Assembly (NCBI GenBank): GCA_964641175.1 | Contig: CAZXLJ010000153.1 | Span: forward strand, 1-6,070 | DNA length: 6,070 nucleotides | Source of the DNA: CAYNST01 sp964641175 | Lineage (GTDB): Bacteria; Pseudomonadota; Gammaproteobacteria; Pseudomonadales; Cellvibrionaceae | Direction: 5' to 3' | Shown: piece by piece, positions 1-5,635 of the stretch | Numbering within the stretch: position 1 is the first letter of the stretch | Layout: the number at the start of each line of letters is the position of its first letter | Notes under the pieces: generated by a model | What the model was told of the DNA's origin: nothing | Databases searched by the model: none | The model's input: only the letters and a program-made list of their open reading frames with translations | Made by a program: the position numbers and the translations under genes

Positions 1-378
1 GGCAGTCAGCGCGTGTACAATGGCGTGCCGAAATCGCCCCACTATGGTCTGGATATTGCGGCTCCGGTGGGAGCAAAGGTGTTGGCGCCAGCAGCGGGCG
101 TCGTGACGCTGGCGGAGCCGGATTTGTACTATTCAGGGGGCACTCTGATTCTGGATCACGGCCACGGATTTTCTTCGACTTTCATCCACCTGCATAAGGT
201 GCTGGTCGCAGTGGGAGATCGGGTGAGTCAGGGTCAGACCATAGCGGAAGTAGGGGCGACCGGACGGGTGACCGGTCCTCATCTCGATTGGCGGATCAAC
301 TGGTTTGATGTCCGGATGGATCCCGCATTGCTGATGAAAAACACACCCATGCCGGATAAACATAGAACGTCACAATGA
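1..378 (+). CDS. M23/LytM-family zinc metallopeptidase, C-terminal part (5' truncated by window)
   Basis: This is the C-terminal catalytic domain of a LytM-type (peptidase M23) protein. The family cleaves or helps remodel peptidoglycan cross-links in the periplasm. The frame is open from base 1 and ends at TGA 376-378, so the N-terminus, including any signal peptide, lies outside the window. Seen in the sequence, counting codons from base 1: the HxxxD zinc motif HYGLD (codons 14-18), the core FIHLHKV (His63, His65), the GD-V-GQ turn, and TGPHLDW (His94, Asp96), followed by DPALLM. In the family the last zinc-binding motif is usually HxH, but here the second position is Asp (HLD). A putative Trm112-like gene starts 10 bases downstream, so the two are probably co-transcribed. 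The family call is firm. Whether it is an active hydrolase or an amidase activator (NlpD/EnvC-like) cannot be decided; the retained HxxxD argues for a metal-binding enzyme. Confidence 0.9.
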   Translation, partial: GSQRVYNGVPKSPHYGLDIAAPVGAKVLAPAAGVVTLAEPDLYYSGGTLILDHGHGFSSTFIHLHKVLVAVGDRVSQGQTIAEVGATGRVTGPHLDWRINWFDVRMDPALLMKNTPMPDKHRTSQ

Positions 379-388
379 GTGCTGTCCC

Positions 389-583
389 ATGCTGGATAAA
401 AAATTATTAAGTATCTTGGTGTGTCCTGTCACCAAAGCGCCGCTGATTCACGACCAGGATCGCGATGAGTTAATTTGCGTCGCCAGCGGCCTGGCCTATC
501 CCATCCGGGACGGAATACCGGTGATGCTGGAGTCTGAAGCCCGGACAATTACGCTGGACGAAAAGGAACGTCTTGCGAAGTAA
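389..583 (+). CDS. Trm112/YcaR-family small protein (UPF0434)
   Basis: This 64-residue protein belongs to the bacterial Trm112-like (YcaR, UPF0434) family. In eukaryotes and archaea Trm112 is an activating partner of methyltransferases; the bacterial role is not well established. Visible family features are the N-terminal LLSILVCPVTKAPL (residues 6-19), a central ELICVASGLAYPIRDGIPVML block (27-47), and the ESEAR tail (48-52). Length is typical for the family (about 60 residues). Only Cys12 and Cys30 are present, so there is no four-cysteine zinc site. The ATG at 389 fits the family N-terminus. No strong ribosome-binding site precedes it, and translation may be coupled to the peptidase stop 10 bases upstream. 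In enterobacteria the gene sits between lpxK and kdsB; neither is visible here. Confidence 0.88.
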   Translation: MLDKKLLSILVCPVTKAPLIHDQDRDELICVASGLAYPIRDGIPVMLESEARTITLDEKERLAK

Positions 584-669
584 CGGGTGCGTCCCCGATT
601 AAATAATGAGTTGATCAGGTCAGATACCGGTCCAAAGTATTCATATTCGGCGAGAGTGAGGTAATCAGA
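584..669 (+). other. Intergenic gap between the Trm112-like gene and the HIT gene
   Basis: A short GC hairpin right after the Trm112-like stop (CGGG 584-587 pairing with CCCG 594-597, loop of 6) is followed by an AT-rich stretch rather than a pure T run, so it is at best a weak terminator. TTGATC at 611-616 resembles a -35 box, but no good -10 lies at 16-18 bases from it. The HIT gene may therefore be read from an upstream promoter or from a weak local one. The GTGAGG at 656-661 is the ribosome-binding site of the HIT gene, 8 bases before its ATG. Confidence 0.3.
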
Positions 670-1017
670 ATGTCGGACTCAATATTCACCAGGATTATGG
701 AAGGCGAAATCCCGTCCGAGTTCATATATGAGGACGAGGTTTGTATTTGTATACGGGATATCGCACCGCATGCCCCGACTCATGTCCTGATTATTCCCCG
801 TAAACCGATTCCAAGAATTGCCGATGCCACCGTCGGGGACCAGGCGCTGCTGGGGCACATGATGGTCAAGGCCGGCGAGATAGCCCGTATGCTGGGGGTG
901 ACAGACGCTTTTCGGCTGGTCATAAATAATGGCGCAGAAGCAGGTCAAACGGTATTCCATCTGCACATTCATTTGCTTGCCGGAAAACCCTACAAAGAGT
1001 CGTCTCTGGGGATGTAG
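670..1017 (+). CDS. HIT-family nucleotide-binding hydrolase (HinT-like)
   Basis: This 115-residue protein is a histidine-triad (HIT) protein of the HinT branch. The family hydrolyses nucleotide phosphoramidates and aminoacyl-adenylates such as AMP-lysine in the cytoplasm, usually as a dimer. The defining triad is visible as HLHIHLL at residues 97-103, with His97, His99 and His101; by family analogy the last triad histidine is the nucleophile. Upstream are the usual IFTRIMEGEIPSEFIYED start (5-22), the nucleotide-binding strand DIAPHAPTHVLIIP (30-43), and FRLVINNG (81-88). The protein is full length for the family. The ATG at 670 has a good ribosome-binding site (GTGAGG, 8-base spacing). Aminoacyl-adenylate hydrolysis by HinT makes the neighbouring alaS a thematically plausible partner, but alaS has its own promoter in the gap, so this is only suggestive. 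Confidence 0.95.
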   Translation: MSDSIFTRIMEGEIPSEFIYEDEVCICIRDIAPHAPTHVLIIPRKPIPRIADATVGDQALLGHMMVKAGEIARMLGVTDAFRLVINNGAEAGQTVFHLHIHLLAGKPYKESSLGM

Positions 1018-1064
1018 TTGCCAGGAGTGAGAGCACAGCCGCGACCCGGGCGGCTTCGGTCCCT

Positions 1065-1092
1065 ATGACAATTGAACTGCGCGCCTTATACT
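1065..1092 (+). promoter_or_regulatory. Predicted sigma-70 promoter of alaS
   Basis: ATGACA (1065-1070, five of six matches to the -35 consensus) lies 16 bases before TATACT (1087-1092, five of six matches to the -10). Transcription would start near 1098-1100, about 170 bases before the alaS ATG. The discriminator just after the -10 is GGGCGCC (1093-1099), GC-rich as in promoters under stringent control. A 5-base inverted repeat, GCGCC (1081-1085) and GGCGC (1094-1098), brackets the -10 box. The promoter is predicted by eye only. Confidence 0.6.
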
Positions 1093-1269
1093 GGGCGCCA
1101 TTTCGCCACAGCCCATGTCCACCATGCCAAGTGCCCCCAGAAGGGTGCCTCATGGTTCGCGGCGGGGGCGCCAATACGTATGTCTGGCTCCACTGTGGAT
1201 GACCACACGGATTATTAACTGGCCATGCAGAGCGTGCGAAGCCGTCGATTTTAACTGGGAATACAATTT
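1093..1269 (+). promoter_or_regulatory. alaS leader with predicted RNA hairpins
   Basis: No gene is seen here. Pairings visible in the transcript: ACCATG (1121-1126) with CATGGT (1151-1156), enclosing GTGCCC (1131-1136) with GGGTGC (1143-1148, two wobble pairs, 6-base loop). CGCC (1104-1107) can close this outside with GGCG (1161-1164). A second hairpin is TGTGG (1194-1198) with CCACA (1203-1207) around an ATGA loop. GGCGCC occurs at 1094-1099 and again at 1167-1172 and could pair if the transcript starts early enough. A weak ribosome-binding site, TGGGAA at 1256-1261, lies 8 bases before the alaS ATG. There is no T-box or other leader class I recognise. Confidence 0.4.
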
Positions 1270-3867
1270 ATGAAGAGCGCCGAGATTCGCGACGCATTTC
1301 TGTCCTATTTTGAAAGCCGGGGGCATGCGGTGGTGCCAAGCAGCTCCCTCGTGCCTGAAAATGACCCGACATTGCTGTTTACCAACGCCGGCATGGTCCA
1401 GTTCAAGGACGTTTTTCTGGGAGCCGACCGGCGCGCCTACGCTCGCGCAGCCAGTTCGCAACGGTGCGTGCGTGCTGGAGGTAAACATAATGATCTGGAA
1501 AATGTTGGCTACACCGCACGGCACCACACCTTTTTCGAGATGTTGGGCAATTTCAGTTTTGGCGATTATTTCAAGAAAGAAGCCATCCAGTACGCATGGG
1601 AATTCCTTACACAAGTCTTGAAGCTGCCCCCGGAGCGCTTATGGATCACCGTACACATATCGGATGATGAAGCCGCCAGCATCTGGCTCAATGAAGTGGG
1701 CGTCAGTGCTGAACGTTTTTCCCGGCTGGATGAAGACAATTTCTGGCAGATGGGAGACACAGGCCCCTGTGGCCCCAGCTCGGAAATCTTTTTCGATCAT
1801 GGCGTCGAAGTGCCAGGCGGACCGCCGGGATCTCCCGACGATGGGCTGGATCGATACATCGAGATATGGAATCTCGTGTTTATGCAGTATGAACGGCAGG
1901 TTGGCGGGGAGCTGGTCCCCTTGCCGAAGCCTTCCGTTGATACAGGCATGGGTCTGGAGCGTATAGCCGCGGTTATGCAGGCGGTCCATAGTAACTACGA
2001 AATCGACTTGTTTCAGGCGTTGCTCAAGGCTGTCGCGGCCCTCACCGGCGCCCGGGATCTTCAGGACAAATCACTGCGGGTCATTGCTGACCATATCCGC
2101 TCGTCGGCATTCCTTATAGCCGATGGCGTGATGCCGTCGAATGAGGGACGGGGATATGTACTTCGACGAATTATCCGGCGGGCGATACGGCATGGTCACA
2201 AACTTGGCCAGGAAAAACCGTTTTTTCACAAGCTCGTCGTTGCGCTGGTCGACCAGATGGGAGGCGCGTATCCGGAACTGGTCCACAAGCAGCAACTCAT
2301 CGAACAGTCGCTCCTGATCGAAGAAGAACAGTTTGCCAAAACGCTGGATAACGGCATGGCCGTACTGGAAGCCAAACTGGCAGCACTTGGTGGTAATGAA
2401 ATTCCGGGGGAAGTCATTTTTACTCTCTATGACACCTATGGATTTCCGGTTGACTTGACCAATGACATTGCCCGGGAACGGGGCTTGTCCATGGACCTTG
2501 ACGGGTATCAGGCCATGATGGACCAGCAACGCGAAAGGGCCCGGGCCAGTGGAACATTCAAAAGCGGTTTTGCCGGCGCAATTGCTTTTGATGGAGAGAC
2601 ACTGTTCGAAGGGTATGAGCAGTATGCATCGGAGTCTTCGATAGCTGCGATCCTCAAGGATGGCGTTTCAGTCCGGTCAATTGCAGAGGGCGATGAAGGA
2701 ATTCTCATTCTGCGAAATACACCTTTCTACGCCGAGTCAGGCGGGCAGGTGGGGGACAACGGTTACATCGATCACGATGGTGCGCGCTTTGAAGTAACTG
2801 ACTGCCAGAAGAGTGGGGGCGTCCACCTGCATGTCGGTAAGGTGCTCCATGGAAACTTCCATCTGGATGAATCCGTACGTGTGCAAGTGGATAACAGCCT
2901 GCGCGCTGCGATCGCACTCAATCATTCGGCTACGCATTTGCTGCACGCTTCCCTGCGGAACGTGTTGGGAACTCATGTGGTTCAGAAAGGTTCACTGGTG
3001 GATTCCGAGCGTCTGCGGTTCGACTTTGCACATTTTGAAGCGCTCAAGCCCGAACAGCTCGAGGCCATAGAGGCTATGGTCAATACCGAGATCCGTCGCA
3101 ACACGCCGGTGGAAATTGAACTTCTCGACATCGAGACTGCGCGAAAAAAAGGTGCGGTGGCTTTGTTCGGAGAAAAATATGGCGACACCGTAAGGGTCCT
3201 GACCATGGGCAACGGGTTTTCAATGGAGCTCTGTGGCGGAACGCATGTCTCGCGAACGGGAGACATTGGGCTGTTCAAGATCGTTTCGGAAACCGGGATC
3301 GCGTCGGGTATTCGGCGGATCGAAGCGGTTACCGGAGCCAATGCGTTCCGCTATCTTGACTCCGCCCGTATTGCGCTGCAAAAGATTGCTCATTTGATCA
3401 AGGCGTCACCGGAGAGTCTACTCGACAAAGTAGGGGTTCTGGTGAATAGCCAAAAACAGCTGGAACGCGAGATCACTGTTTTGAAAGCACGCCTGGCGGC
3501 CACATCAATCGAAGACTGGATTGCCGAAGCCGTGCAGGTGGATGGAATCAATCTGATTGCAAGAGCGATGGACACCGGCGACGTAAAGATACTGCGAGAC
3601 TTGGTTGATCGTCTGAAGAACCGGTTGGGCAATGCTGTGGTTTTACTGGCAGGACGTGAAAACGGTATGGTCAAACTCGTAGCGGGTGTGAGCCAGGAGG
3701 CGACCGGGCGGGTGAAGGCGGGGGATCTGGTGCGACACGTGGCGGAGCAGCTGGGTGGCAAAGGGGGTGGTCGGCCTGATATGGCGCAGGGCGGAGGAAC
3801 CGATAGCGACCAACTGGATGAAATATTGAGAAATTTGGCGGCCTGGATTAGATCAGGGCAAGTTTGA
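1270..3867 (+). CDS. alaS: Alanyl-tRNA synthetase
   Basis: This cytoplasmic class II synthetase charges tRNA-Ala with alanine and clears mischarged Ser- and Gly-tRNA-Ala. At 865 residues it is complete (E. coli about 876). The catalytic domain shows the class II motif 2 region with RCVRAGGKHNDLENVGY (65-81) and RHHTFFEMLGNF (84-95), a conserved DNFWQMGDTGPCGP block, and motif 3 with DTGMGLERIAAV (224-235). The tRNA-recognition region includes ADHIRSSAFLIADG and GYVLRRIIRRAIRHG. The editing domain has both zinc-site halves: HSATH (His552, His556) and CGGTH (Cys655, His659). The C-terminal oligomerisation domain ends in the glycine-rich GGKGGGRPDMAQGGG (829-843). All key residues that I checked are present. 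The ATG at 1270 gives the standard N-terminus MKSAEIRDAF. The gene has its own predicted promoter at 1065-1092 and is followed by a hairpin that may end transcription. Confidence 0.98.
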   Translation: MKSAEIRDAFLSYFESRGHAVVPSSSLVPENDPTLLFTNAGMVQFKDVFLGADRRAYARAASSQRCVRAGGKHNDLENVGYTARHHTFFEMLGNFSFGDYFKKEAIQYAWEFLTQVLKLPPERLWITVHISDDEAASIWLNEVGVSAERFSRLDEDNFWQMGDTGPCGPSSEIFFDHGVEVPGGPPGSPDDGLDRYIEIWNLVFMQYERQVGGELVPLPKPSVDTGMGLERIAAVMQAVHSNYEIDLFQALLKAVAALTGARDLQDKSLRVIADHIRSSAFLIADGVMPSNEGRGYVLRRIIRRAIRHGHKLGQEKPFFHKLVVALVDQMGGAYPELVHKQQLIEQSLLIEEEQFAKTLDNGMAVLEAKLAALGGNEIPGEVIFTLYDTYGFPVDLTNDIARERGLSMDLDGYQAMMDQQRERARASGTFKSGFAGAIAFDGETLFEGYEQYASESSIAAILKDGVSVRSIAEGDEGILILRNTPFYAESGGQVGDNGYIDHDGARFEVTDCQKSGGVHLHVGKVLHGNFHLDESVRVQVDNSLRAAIALNHSATHLLHASLRNVLGTHVVQKGSLVDSERLRFDFAHFEALKPEQLEAIEAMVNTEIRRNTPVEIELLDIETARKKGAVALFGEKYGDTVRVLTMGNGFSMELCGGTHVSRTGDIGLFKIVSETGIASGIRRIEAVTGANAFRYLDSARIALQKIAHLIKASPESLLDKVGVLVNSQKQLEREITVLKARLAATSIEDWIAEAVQVDGINLIARAMDTGDVKILRDLVDRLKNRLGNAVVLLAGRENGMVKLVAGVSQEATGRVKAGDLVRHVAEQLGGKGGGRPDMAQGGGTDSDQLDEILRNLAAWIRSGQV

Positions 3868-3869
3868 AG

Positions 3870-3904
3870 TGACTGCTCTTCGCTTTTTTTGCGATGAGCA
3901 GTTA
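3870..3904 (+). terminator. Long hairpin after alaS with a seven-T loop
   Basis: Three bases after the alaS stop codon, ACTGCTCTTCGC (3872-3883) pairs with GCGATGAGCAGT (3891-3902), 11 of 12 positions matching, and the stem extends through G3871/T3903 and T3870/A3904. The seven bases of the loop (3884-3890) are all T. The T run sits in the loop rather than after the stem, so this is not a textbook intrinsic terminator. A second hairpin, AACAAC (3904-3909) with GTTGTT (3921-3926), follows at once and is trailed by TTAATT. Together they probably end or protect the alaS transcript. Confidence 0.55.
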
Positions 3905-3926
3905 ACAACCGTTCAGATTTGTTGTT

Positions 3927-4020
3927 TAATTGCCGCCTTTTGAGCGGGTGTCCGTGGTCTTCTGCATGAAGGCCGTACATTGGTAGATAAAAAACCTTTG
4001 CGTCGGGGATAACAGCGTAA
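3927..4020 (+). promoter_or_regulatory. lysC upstream region
   Basis: No gene is seen. An AT-rich run (TAGATAAAAAA, about 3984-3994) could contain a -10 element, but no good -35 sits 16-18 bases before it, so no promoter can be placed with confidence. The only ribosome-binding-like sequence is GGGGAT at 4005-4010, 10 bases before the ATG, a weak match. The start is nevertheless fixed by the conserved LysC N-terminus. Confidence 0.25.
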
Positions 4021-5256
4021 ATGAGCCTAATTGTGCAGAAGTACGGCGGCACGTCCGTTGGCACTGTAGAACGTATAAAGGCCGTGGCAGACAAGGTGGT
4101 GGATTTTCGCCGGCAGGGTCACGATATCGTAGTCGTGGTTTCCGCCATGAGTGGCGAAACCAACCGCCTGATCGCGCTGGCTAATGAAGTGCAGCCATCG
4201 CCAGATCCGCGCGAGCTGGACGTTCTGGTGTCCACTGGCGAACAGGTGACCATTGCGCTGTTGTGCATGGCGCTGAAGCAGCGGGGTCAGGCAGCGAGAT
4301 CATACACCGGTTCCCAGGTCAAAATTCTTACCGATGACGCTCATAACAAAGCGCGGATCCAGAATATTGATGTGGAAAGGATGCGTAGCGATCTGCAGGA
4401 AGGCAAAGTGGTGGTTGTAGCCGGATTCCAGGGGGTAGATTCGGATGGCAACATCACGACACTGGGGCGGGGTGGCTCAGATACGACAGGCGTTGCCCTG
4501 GCAGCTGCCCTGAAAGCGGATGAGTGCCAGATTTACACTGACGTGGATGGTGTCTATACCACTGATCCAAGGGTGGTAGAAAAAGCCAGGCGACTGGATC
4601 GGATAACATTCGAAGAAATGCTGGAAATGGCGAGCCTGGGTTCCAAAGTCCTGCAGATCCGGTCAGTTGAATTTGCGGGCAAATATAACGTGCCTTTACG
4701 CGTCTTGTCTTCGTTTCAAGACGGTCCTGGGACTTTGATAACCATCGATGAGGAATTCTCCAATATGGAACAACCAGTAGTCTCTGGTATTGCTTTCAAT
4801 CGCGATGAAGCCAAATTGTCGATCCGCGGCGTACCGGATCAGCCGGGAGTAGCATCACGAATTTTGGCGCCCATCGGCGAAGCCAATATCGAAGTGGATG
4901 TGATAGTGCAAAACGTGGCGGCTGATAATACGAATGATCTGACGTTTACCGTTAATCGCGGTGACATGCTTAAAGCGAAGGCGATTCTGAGCAAGGTGGC
5001 GGAAGAATTGGGTGCGCGCGAAGTTGTGGCAGACAATAAAGTGGTCAAGGTATCGGTGGTGGGTGTAGGAATGCGATCCCACGCCGGTGTGGCATCTACC
5101 ATGTTTAAAACCCTGGCGAACGATAATATCAACATTCAGATGATTACCACTTCTGAAATCAAGGTTTCGGTGATTATCGACGAGAAATATCTGGAGCTGG
5201 CGGTGCGTTCATTGCATTCGGCTTTCGGCCTGGATAAAGATCCAGTCCAGGTATGA
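4021..5256 (+). CDS. lysC: Aspartate kinase (aspartokinase), alpha subunit reading frame
   Basis: This enzyme phosphorylates aspartate to aspartyl phosphate, the first step towards lysine, threonine, methionine and diaminopimelate. It is a 411-residue monofunctional aspartokinase with no homoserine dehydrogenase domain. The kinase domain shows KYGGTSVG (7-14), VVVVSAMSGETNRL (37-50), VSTGEQVT (70-77), TLGRGGSDTTGVAL (147-160) and IYTDVDGVYTTDPR (171-184). Two ACT domains follow, roughly residues 260-335 and 340-405, including GVGMRSHAGVAS and IQMITTSEIKVSV; in the family these bind lysine and/or threonine for feedback inhibition. The ATG at 4021 gives the conserved N-terminus MSLIVQKYGG. An in-frame internal ATG at residue 249 with a ribosome-binding site suggests a second product. 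The gene lies between alaS and csrA as in Pseudomonas. Confidence 0.97.
   Translation: MSLIVQKYGGTSVGTVERIKAVADKVVDFRRQGHDIVVVVSAMSGETNRLIALANEVQPSPDPRELDVLVSTGEQVTIALLCMALKQRGQAARSYTGSQVKILTDDAHNKARIQNIDVERMRSDLQEGKVVVVAGFQGVDSDGNITTLGRGGSDTTGVALAAALKADECQIYTDVDGVYTTDPRVVEKARRLDRITFEEMLEMASLGSKVLQIRSVEFAGKYNVPLRVLSSFQDGPGTLITIDEEFSNMEQPVVSGIAFNRDEAKLSIRGVPDQPGVASRILAPIGEANIEVDVIVQNVAADNTNDLTFTVNRGDMLKAKAILSKVAEELGAREVVADNKVVKVSVVGVGMRSHAGVASTMFKTLANDNINIQMITTSEIKVSVIIDEKYLELAVRSLHSAFGLDKDPVQV
4765..5256 (+). CDS. lysC: Predicted aspartokinase beta subunit from an internal lysC start
   Basis: The ATG at 4765-4767 is in the lysC frame (Met249 of the long product) and is preceded by TGAGGA at 4749-4754, a ribosome-binding site with 10-base spacing that is better than the one before the main start. 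Translation from here would give a 163-residue protein, MEQPVVSGIAFN onward, containing only the two ACT regulatory domains. Several aspartokinases of the alpha2/beta2 type (Bacillus, Corynebacterium) make such a beta subunit from within the same gene, and related gammaproteobacterial sequences have Met at this same position from memory. This is an inference from the start signal and family precedent, not proof of expression. Confidence 0.6.
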   Translation: MEQPVVSGIAFNRDEAKLSIRGVPDQPGVASRILAPIGEANIEVDVIVQNVAADNTNDLTFTVNRGDMLKAKAILSKVAEELGAREVVADNKVVKVSVVGVGMRSHAGVASTMFKTLANDNINIQMITTSEIKVSVIIDEKYLELAVRSLHSAFGLDKDPVQV

Positions 5257-5437
5257 TTTTTACGCGCCTAATGGGGAAAGACTGCCTGTTCGGTCGTGCA
5301 AACCAAGCCCTCGACTTTGCCGCGACGAGAGCTCCAGAGCGCTCGCATAAACCAAGAAAAATCGCGGTGGTTGAACGATGGCTTCTGGCGGAGATCTGTC
5401 CGCCCTTCTCACAGGATGAAATAAGGAGAGTAAATCG
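5257..5437 (+). promoter_or_regulatory. csrA leader: hairpin and candidate CsrA self-binding sites
   Basis: No convincing sigma-70 promoter is visible. A perfect 6-base-pair hairpin, GGCGGA (5387-5392) with TCCGCC (5399-5404) and a 6-base loop, is not followed by a T run, so it is not a terminator. GGA motifs, the core of CsrA sites, occur at 5390-5392 (in the stem), 5414-5416 (as ACAGGATG) and 5425-5427 within the ribosome-binding site AAGGAG (5423-5428, 9 bases before the ATG). This matches the known pattern of CsrA repressing its own translation. A 63-codon reading frame also runs from the ATGA overlap with lysC (5253) to a TAA (5442-5444) overlapping the csrA start; its product resembles nothing I know. 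Confidence 0.5.
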
Positions 5438-5635
5438 ATGTTAATTTTAACGCGCCGCATAGGTGAAACACTGATGGTTGGTGACGAAGTCACCGTCACC
5501 GTTTTGGGTGTGAAGGGTAACCAGGTCCGCATTGGTGTGAATGCGCCCAAGGAAATCGCCGTCCACCGGGAAGAGATTTATCAACGAATTCAGCGGGAAA
5601 AGCAGCAAACCAAGGACGATGTCGGCAACAGCTGA
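5438..5635 (+). CDS. csrA: Carbon storage regulator CsrA (RsmA)
   Basis: CsrA is a small dimeric RNA-binding protein that recognises GGA motifs, typically in hairpin loops near ribosome-binding sites, and so controls translation and stability of many mRNAs (carbon flow, motility, biofilm, virulence). The 65-residue product is near the usual 61-65. It carries the canonical start MLILTRRIGE, the core TVTVLGVKGNQVRIGVNAPK (19-38) and the RNA-contacting VHREEIYQRI (42-51). Leu4 and Arg44, the key RNA-binding residues in E. coli CsrA, are both present. The ATG at 5438 follows AAGGAG at 9-base spacing. The tail after residue 51 is hydrophilic (REKQQTKDDVGNS) and varies across the family. Confidence 0.98.
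   Translation: MLILTRRIGETLMVGDEVTVTVLGVKGNQVRIGVNAPKEIAVHREEIYQRIQREKQQTKDDVGNS

Noticed and set aside
1093..1172. Possible 4.5S (SRP) RNA or other known stable RNA after the TATACT box
   Set aside because: The GGAAGGAAGCA-type SRP motif is absent and no known RNA family consensus could be matched; kept only as a structured leader.
1093..1269. T-box riboswitch in front of alaS
   Set aside because: No T-box sequence or terminator/antiterminator pair is visible, and proteobacteria rarely use T-boxes.
3390..4094. A 234-codon open frame on the minus strand covering the alaS end and lysC start
   Set aside because: It is antisense to conserved alaS and lysC coding sequence, its protein is low-complexity Ser/Arg/Thr-rich, and it crosses the hairpin region; it is a shadow of the real genes.
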